A DNA stretch of 64,000 nt. Source: Adiantum capillus-veneris. Its lineage: Eukaryota; Streptophyta; Polypodiopsida; Polypodiales; Pteridaceae. Below, in pieces: positions 57,543-64,000 of this stretch; within the stretch, counting starts at the first letter, position 1; every line of letters starts with the position of its first letter. The stretch is from assembly GCA_014529385.2 (NCBI GenBank), contig CM043944.1, positions 49,521,768-49,585,767 on the forward strand. The letters run 5' to 3'. Under the pieces are notes generated by a model. It was not told the origin of the DNA and did not search any database. It worked only from the letters and a program-made list of their open reading frames with translations. Position numbers and translations under genes: made by a program.

Positions 57543-59178
57543 AGTTTGTCTCTCAAGCCGAATCTGGGAGAAAGAACAATCTTTTGAGATCCTCTAATTA
57601 TGTTTGTGTTTGCTCTTCTTTATTGGGTACTGCTTTGTTTCTGTATCAAGGTGATCAAAGCCACATTTTCCATTGTTAGTTTTTGTATGCTTTGTAAACC
57701 ATTATACTGCTTCTACTTGATACATGACTTAATTAAAGCCCGACAAACCCCAGTTAATTCCCCAAGTTAGTGACTTGCATCAAAAGGGCTTTATTTGATA
57801 GCACTCATGATAGATGACCATCTATGAGCTATCATGGTCCATTTGTGCCCAAAATTCATATACATGATGTACGGGGTATGTAGATGGCTATCATGGCTTC
57901 AAATTTGAAAAAATTGCATCTTTGGCTAAGGATTAGACCCCTTTTTTTAAAAATAAATAAAACCCTTAGCTTGTATCCTCTACTCATAGCCTCCTGACAA
58001 AATTTGGCTTGATTTGGCTTTACATTTGGCTTTCCAAGATTTTTTTTTTTTAATTTCAATCTCGAGAATGATTGATGGGCATCTCTGGCATATTCTGACT
58101 ACCAAACACATGTAGAACCAATGATGATGATCAAAATTGGGCTTGATCCCTAGTGGCTATTGCAGGCATCTATCACGATAGATGAATGAATTGTCATTTT
58201 TGTCCTTTTGTTTGTTAGGCTTCAGTAAGTCACATACAAGATAGAAGATTTACAGTATAAAGATCTACTTCCTCTATACTGCCTTGTAGTCGCATGAAAT
58301 GTTTGATGGCAACTTTACACTTGATGGCTGCTTCGTTTAGTCACCTCACCAACTTTCTTTGTCCTTGTAGACCATCCCTGATTTTTATGACCATTCTCAT
58401 TCATGTTTGGCGTCATGTTGTTGTTGAAGGCTGATCAACATTCTTTTCTTACCTCTGATATTACCCATTGTGCGTATGGCGTTTGAAACATGATTCGTGA
58501 AGTGTCTTGGGCCTTCTTCGTTTTGAACAGCTTTTAGTCTTTTCTTCATCTGGATTATGGATTTTTGTGCCTTTTAAAAAAAAACAATAACGAAATAAAA
58601 CCAAAAATCAACTCAACCAAAAGAAAAATCATTCTAATAGAAATTTAAATGCTATGTACACTTTACACATGTCCCTAGGGGCTCATATATGACTTATGTC
58701 CCCATACTCACGTTGTAACTCTACTATGGGGGCATATACTCTAAATTTGTGAAAAACCCATCACAATCAAACGCAAAATTTCAATGCAATTCACAAAACT
58801 TTGCCCTCTAATATTCATAATATTAGGTCCGCATTTAGAATGCCTCCTCCCCTTCTATTTGGAGTCCTCATTGACAATAGGGGTATCACCAAGGGTATGT
58901 GTTGTGCTTGGGCAATCAAAAAATGTGCCTATGCAGGCCTTGTAATGTAGCCCTATCATGCATACACAATCAATGCATGGAAAAAATTTATGATGTGCAA
59001 GATGTGGGTATAAGCAATTTGCTTATTGGCATTTGTTGACGAGGCTTCTTTTTATAAGCATTGTGCTGGTCTTTGAAGCTCATGTGCCATTTTGCTCAAT
59101 TGAAGGTTGTAGAGCTTTTTTGAAGGCTTACTTATTTGTTTGATGCTTCTTTGGAAAGTTTAGGCTTATGTTTGGTTG
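57543..59178. other. Noncoding stretch
   Basis: AT-rich, with repeated TATCATGG and ATCTATGAGC phrases near 57800-57900 and 58160. No gene or known repeat recognised. Confidence 0.4.
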
Positions 59179-59946
59179 TCATATTTGGCATTGTTCCTCA
59201 GATCCTCTAATTGTATTGTAACCGTAGGAGGAATTGAAAGAATTCAAGTGGCGGTGCAGTGAGAGCAGTGTCACTTTACTAGCTGTTTTGTTGATGTTGC
59301 TCATTTCGGAACCCATACTTGTCCCTGCGTTGTTTGTGTTTGAAGAGACTTCTTTGGGATCCACCTTGTCTTTGTGAGTCTTCAGTGGTCTTTGCTTCAG
59401 CTCTTGTACTCTTGGTTGAGGATGAAATTCAGACTTTGGAAGTTGATACTTTGGGAGTAGACAATTTAACCGTTTCGGAATCCAAATGAACTCCTGACCT
59501 CTTTGTGCTTAAGTCAACTTCTATGGAACCCAAATCTGATTTGTGAAAGCTTGCGACTTTGTGATTTTCCTAAGTCTTCTTGCATGCTTTGATTGTTTTC
59601 CTTTTAGTTTTGGATCTTGTGATTTTTTTGTTAGAGATCTTTGTCTTCTTGATCCATACCTTTTTTTGGCCAAGCTGGCTCTTTGGTATCCAAATTTGTC
59701 AAACTTTTTGGTTCTGACTTGTTGCTCTTTTCTTTTGGCCTTGTTTGCTTGTTATGAAAGTTGTTAATGATGGTGATGACATGAGTTGCTGGTAGGGAAT
59801 GTCAAAAGAATCATCACTTTCTCTACTATCTTCAACAAGGTTTATATCTAGCACTTTCCCTTTGTGGTTTGGCTGGTTATGGAAAGTTACTATCTGTTTG
59901 CTCTTGGATTGTTGTTTTGGTATCCACTTGATTAGAGCGTTGGTAG
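59179..59946 (-). pseudogene. Lys/Ser-rich decayed ORF, likely part of G4
   Basis: The minus strand from 59946 reads TNALIKWIPKQQSKSKQIVT, then NHKGKVLDINLVEDSRESDD, then after a stop IWIPKSQLGQKKVWIKKTK. It continues in one frame with two more stops to about 59280. The repeated W-(I/V)-P-K and K-rich text resembles linker regions of plant retroelement gag-pol proteins, but no defining domain is visible. LTR Z copy 2 interrupts its upstream side at 59947. Confidence 0.4.
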
Positions 59947-60983
59947 TGATAGCCGTTTTTCGGCTCTCCATAATTGCCATAGTAAGTTACTCCACCCTAC
60001 CAAATTCACCCAAACGCTATGGCTATCCCTACCATTTCACTGTACATAGGCGTGTGTGAGTTAGGGGGCTTTTCCCATATCTTCTTAAAAACCCTCAGCT
60101 AGCTAGTCACTGGGCTAGTTGAGCCAAAAAAATAAAAAAATAAAAAAATAAAAGTATATTATGGCCTCTTTGTGTGTAAATATTTCATTGTATATATGGC
60201 CTAAATATAGGGATTTTTTATAATTATTTTGGTATTTTATTTAAATATTTCTACTTAGGTGTGTGTTTTATTAAAGCTATGTACACCTTCTTTCATCCTC
60301 TTACACCATAATTATATTTTTTGCCAATATGTACATACTCTAACCTCATATTTTTCCTTTATACAAATCACTCCCACATTTTCACCCTCACCCTCGTGAA
60401 AACAAAAAATTGATTTCTACTCATTGGTTACGTTTATTATATTATTTACTTGCATACCTTTTCCTCTTTCACCCAAAATAATTCAAGGAGGGACCATATC
60501 ATATGATTCCAATATCTTTCCATATCCATAACTCCTCCATATTTTTATTATTATTTTTACTCATTATTCTAACACCATGTGCTCATTGAGCTAAAGTCCA
60601 CGAATAGTCCATACACTAGTCCCACCATGTATATATTTCTTTATTCACCAATAATCCTCCTCCATGCATGGGTCAATGGCAACTTGGATCTTTGTATTAT
60701 AATATGACAAAGGAGGGGCTCACTCTTGGATGCATTGTACAAATTCAACAAAGGAGGGGGCCACTAAAAGACTTTTGCAGGCATAAAAACAGGCTTTTTG
60801 GTGAGAATTTTCGCACAAGTAAGAGAATTGTATCACTAACAAAATTCTTACTTGAGCCCACATCCATGTGACTCAAGAGAAAAGAGAGACCCCATTCTCA
60901 TTTGAAATTCATAAAAATTCATAATCCTTGATCTTTCCTAATAAAATTGATTAGGCTTAATCCTAATCAAGGCTTCTAAAACC

Positions 60984-60990
60984 TATAAAT
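60984..60990 (+). promoter_or_regulatory. TATA box of LTR Z copy 2
   Basis: TATAAAT in the context AACCTATAAATAGAACCC, about 1.04 kb into the LTR. Confidence 0.65.
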
Positions 60991-61489
60991 AGAACCCATT
61001 CCTCCTTGTAAAAGATATGACTGTACCATTGCACACTAGATTGAGCGTACCACACGCCAATTCTATCTTGGTTGTAAAGAGAGAGTAAGCTTTCTATACA
61101 CCATCACCTTGGTGCATAGAAAAGCTTGAGCTAGTTTGAGTGAGTGCGAGTAGAAGATATTCTTCCTACCATTGTTGTATCTACCCCAACATCAATGAAT
61201 TGGTAGTTTTGGGTGCAATTCATGTCCAAAGGCTCACGCTTCTCCTCCAATTTGGCTTGGCAAACTCATTCAGCTTCATAAGGTGACTTGTTTCATTGAA
61301 GGTTGTTGTTTTGTTGCTTGTGATTCATTGGCTATTGTTTGGCTACCATTGTAAGAGGGTGGATGGTGAGAGGGCTCCCATAACCCTAAGACAATGTGCT
61401 AGTGATGCTATAACCAAATCTTGTCACTTGATTCCGCAAGCTCTAAGTTCCTTTTTGTGCAAAATATAAAGTTGAAGCTAAGTTGTACA

Positions 61490-61492
<3 letters not shown>

Positions 61493-61556
<64 letters not shown>
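61493..61556. repeat. (TC)n microsatellite, 64 bp, inside LTR Z
   Basis: Perfect array after GTACACCA; the family Z fragment at 38716-38762 has the same array, shorter. Confidence 0.96.
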
Positions 61557-61559
<3 letters not shown>

Positions 61560-61672
61560 TTTTAGTGTGTGAGAGTGTTCCATTGGTGTTAGGGTTAGTG
61601 TAAATTCCTTGCTTGTTTGTGGGTTGCTCTAACGATTCTCCTCTTTTGCGTCCTAGTTCGCTCTTAAACTAG

Positions 61673-61834
61673 GTGGTGCCCCTTGTGTAGTTGGGATTGG
61701 CTGTGGGTTTGTTGTTTTGGTTTGTGTTTTGTTGTGCCCCAGCCCCATTGAGCAGCACGGGAGCCTTGAAGGGTGTCTAGAGGTTGCTCTTCTTGTTGCC
61801 CGCCCCAGACCGCCTCAGTAGCTCGTTGACATGG
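61673..61834. other. Junction between LTR Z and G4
   Basis: GT-rich noncoding text; TGGTGCCCC at 61675 could be a primer-site remnant, but I cannot match it to a tRNA with confidence. Confidence 0.35.
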
Positions 61835-62404
61835 CTATGTTCTTCTTGGTTGAGTCTTTTCTTCATGTATTGGAGCCACGTATAAGGATGCTTGTTGCAG
61901 TTGCATTTCCACCGAGGATTTTAGAATCCACTTTTGATGCACTTTACTTTTGTAGCAATAACATTGGTTCCTGGGTTTTGGTTTTGGACAATCATAAAAC
62001 CGTGCACTAGTTAAATTTTTGTGCTTATCACCTGTTGGGTCATTTGAATTTCCATTGTTTGCATCTTCTTGAAGCTCCAAGTGTTCTACAGAGTCATAGA
62101 GCCTATCTTCTTCTTCATCTTTGCTTTCCTGGATTACACTTACTGCAAAGTAAGGAACAACATCATAGCCATTTTCATCACAAAACTTCGTTGTTGGATC
62201 GTTTTGAATAGCGCACGCATCTAGAGTACACGCATCTAGAGTACTCAAGATGTGCTCCCATTCAAGTGGCTCTAATTCTTCCTCAGAAAAGGGTTTTGGG
62301 ATGTAATTTGTATCTTCATTTGCCCTTTTTAGGATGCCTTCCTCTCGCTTTAAGCTTCCGTATTGCAAAGCTCCACACATCCACAGTTCGTTAGGCTTAC
62401 CCAA
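61835..62404 (-). pseudogene. G4 polyprotein segment after protease
   Basis: A 189-codon frame just downstream of the protease ORF, 12 bp apart. It is rich in acidic residues (FSEEELEPLEWEHILSTLDA, DEEEDRLYDSVEHLELQEDA). A five-residue unit is duplicated as LDACTLDAC (15-bp direct repeat near 62215-62240). CPKPKPRNQCYCYKSKVHQKW has several Cys but no standard knuckle spacing. It probably links protease to RT in G4; RT itself is not present. Confidence 0.55.
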
Positions 62405-62416
62405 ACATGATGGAAG

Positions 62417-63037
62417 TCATGATCCTGCTACAGTAGTGGAATCAAAATCTTCAATCGGTGTTCTCATCACATCCCTGTAGCTATGGTCTTTCAAGTTTAT
62501 CTTTGTTGTGGTTTCCATATGTCTCAGGTAGATATAGTCATATCCCCAATCCTGGACCATTTTCAGTTGTCTCATGAATAACCTTCCCAAAATAATATCA
62601 TAGTTGTTCTTCTTGCCAAAGTCAACAATAGCAAAGGTTTGCTCATATTCAATTCCACAAGAAGTAACAACTACTTTTTCTAACAGTCCTATGGGCCTTT
62701 CCATGTGTCTGTCTGCAAGATGCAGTTTCATCCTAGTAGCCCTTATTGCTGGTTTTCCCCATTTTTTCCAAACCTCTTTTGTTGTGATGACAACAGCAGC
62801 TCCACTGTCAAGGATGACCATGGTTTTTACACCTTGGAATTCCATAGGAAGAGTGGTGTTCCCATCTTCTCCCTCACAGTACTCTCCAACCTTGTTTAAT
62901 GGCATTGGTTGAGTGTTTAGCTGAGGCATTTCAAGCTCTTTGATCCTTTCCTCGATTTGAGTCATTGGTTTTTTTACGCCAAATTTCTCTAGGCATTTTC
63001 CCACAGTAGCCCACATGTTTGGTCGTATTCTAAGCAA
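62417..63037 (-). pseudogene. G4 retroviral-type aspartic protease
   Basis: This 206-codon frame holds a clear retropepsin. The catalytic loop is MVILDSGAAVVITTKEVW, DSG intact, about residues 73-90. The flap side reads KLHLADRHMERPIGLLEKVV, and YDIILGRLFMRQL carries the ILG motif. In a Gypsy element this enzyme processes Gag-Pol. The frame here is intact, but neighbouring segments are broken. The Met at 63037 is only the first available and need not be the true start. Confidence 0.85.
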
Positions 63038-63116
63038 CTCAGCTAACGTTATTGTATAGGTGACTGGGGTAGATAGAATATCTATCAGCTCTTTCGAATC
63101 GACGACCTTGTTGGGC

Positions 63117-63624
63117 GACAGTCTCTATGATGGGATTGCAATAACCTCTGGCTTGGCCGCGTACTCTCCCGTATAGAATGGTAGTGTTCTTAGCGAATGG
63201 GGTTGATTGTCCCAAGACTGTAAAAATCCTTTGTCTCCCTAATACGATTCCAATTATAGATTCATTTTAGATCCAGCCTCAAATTCCTCTATTGGTGGAA
63301 GAGACAATCCTCTTCCATCATCGGTTTGGTTTACCCATCTTCTTATCTCACTTGCTTCATTGGCCTCTCTGACAGTCTCTGTGATGGGACTGCAATAACC
63401 TCTAACTTGGCCTCGTACTCTCCCGTATAGAATGGTAGTGTTCTTAGCGAATGGGGTTGATTGTCCCTACACTGTACAAATCCTTTGTCTCCCCAATACG
63501 ATTCCAATTATAGATTCATTTTAGATCCAGCCTCAAATTCCTCTATTGGTGGAAGAGACAATCCTCTTCCATCATCGGTTTGGTTTACCCGTCTGCTTAT
63601 CTCACTTGCTTCATTGGCCTCTCT
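63117..63624. repeat. 254-bp tandem duplication in G4
   Basis: GACAGTCTCT begins at 63117 and at 63371; both units end TTGGCCTCTCT. By eye they differ at about ten positions. 254 is not a multiple of three, so the duplication shifts the reading frame between the gag-like part and the protease. Confidence 0.97.
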
Positions 63625-64000
63625 GACTTGTTTCCACAATTCTTCAAGACCATATATTTCTTTACAACTCTCAGGTATAGCTATGTGAAATCCCTTGGAA
63701 GAGTTATCCGTGGTATTCAACACTATCCTTGGCTCCAATGTGGGGTCCTTGAGCTTTTGTCCGTACTCATGATTGGGATATGGCTCTTTTCGTTCTTGGT
63801 TTGGTGGGATTATTTGGTGTAGGTGGGACAAGGATCACACCCTCAAGTTTTTCCACTTGTGGTTCTAGTAAATCTTGGGCTGTTTGAATCATTTTCTTAC
63901 ACATTTCCAGCCTGTCCTTTTCTAGTTTTGCATATAGATATGTCATCCACCTATGTTCTTGGGTTTGGTTGTTTTTGAGCCATGTTTCATAGGATTTCAA
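63508..64000 (-). pseudogene. G4 gag-like segment, runs off the window
   Basis: Frame 64000-63767 reads YETWLKNNQTQEHRWMTYLY, then AKLEKDRLEMCKKMIQTAQD and EKLEGVILVPPTPNNPTKP. A frameshift leads to 63831-63508, with GFHIAIPESCKEIYGLEELW and NQTDDGRGLSLPPIEEFEAG. The second frame stops inside the duplicated unit. This is the N-terminal side of the same minus-strand element as the protease. The family is inferred from that context; the upstream end lies outside the window. Confidence 0.6.

Larger units (their letters stand above)
59947..61672 (+). repeat. LTR family Z, copy 2
   Basis: Starts TGATAGCCGTTTTTCGG and parallels copy 1 (26853) for about 850 bp. It then has a TATA box (60984) and a CT array. 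It shares its final part with the fragment at 38480-38880 up to TCCTAGTT and AACTAG. The right end at about 61672 is inferred from where that homology stops. It lies between two pieces of the minus-strand remnant G4, so it may be a solo LTR inserted there. Confidence 0.7.

Noticed and set aside
61675-61690. Primer-binding site after LTR Z copy 2
   Set aside because: TGGTGCCCC has the right start, but I cannot match more than seven bases to a tRNA end with confidence, and no internal Z region follows.

Overview
This 64 kb window looks like repeat-rich intergenic DNA from a large plant nuclear genome. Plant origin is supported by several Ty1/Copia and Ty3/Gypsy polyproteins, primer-binding sites complementary to initiator-Met tRNA, a chromodomain-type Gypsy element, and very long GA/CT microsatellites. 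I recognise no intact host gene, no tRNA or rRNA gene and no CRISPR array. The style of the Gypsy and ORF1-like proteins would fit a fern or another large-genome land plant, but the sequence alone does not settle the lineage.

Layout, left to right. 1-1609: 3' end of a Copia element (RT tail, RNase H, 3' LTR). 2180-10136: a complete but defective chromodomain Gypsy (G1) on the minus strand; both LTRs are present but the reverse-transcriptase core is deleted. 10137-13590: an unrecognised set of decayed minus-strand ORFs, with a 135-bp tandem duplication. 13992-16340: first copy (A) of a ~3 kb LTR family (X). 16341-19018: microsatellites. 19019-24204: a young Copia element on the minus strand with matching 227-bp LTRs and a perfect TTTAG target duplication, coding regions broken. 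25301-26720: Gypsy gag remnant and 3' LTR (family Y). 26853-27700: LTR of family Z. 28333-30817: LTR X copy B. 31980-35133: Gypsy gag-protease-pol remnant (G3), fused at its 3' end to LTR X copy C (35130-38119). 38120-38880: fragments of LTR families Y and Z.

38925-44620 holds two diverged units, each encoding a decayed protein with a coiled coil, a central RNA-binding-like domain and a C-terminal domain. This is the layout of LINE ORF1 proteins, but no reverse transcriptase lies nearby. Both units are bounded by GA/CT microsatellites. This is the most unusual item in the window.

46379-53915: a plus-strand relative of G1 (G2). It keeps the RT domain, has truncated LTRs, and carries a 672-bp insertion in its integrase. 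54905-57060: two LTRs of another family, one with a tRNA primer site beginning TGGTGC and one with a polypurine tract. 59179-64000: a minus-strand Gypsy-like remnant (G4) with an aspartic protease. It appears to be interrupted by an LTR of family Z (59947 to about 61672) and carries a 254-bp tandem duplication.

The elements do not work together as a pathway. The window records nested insertion, LTR recombination, internal deletion and microsatellite growth. All coding segments seen are partial or broken.
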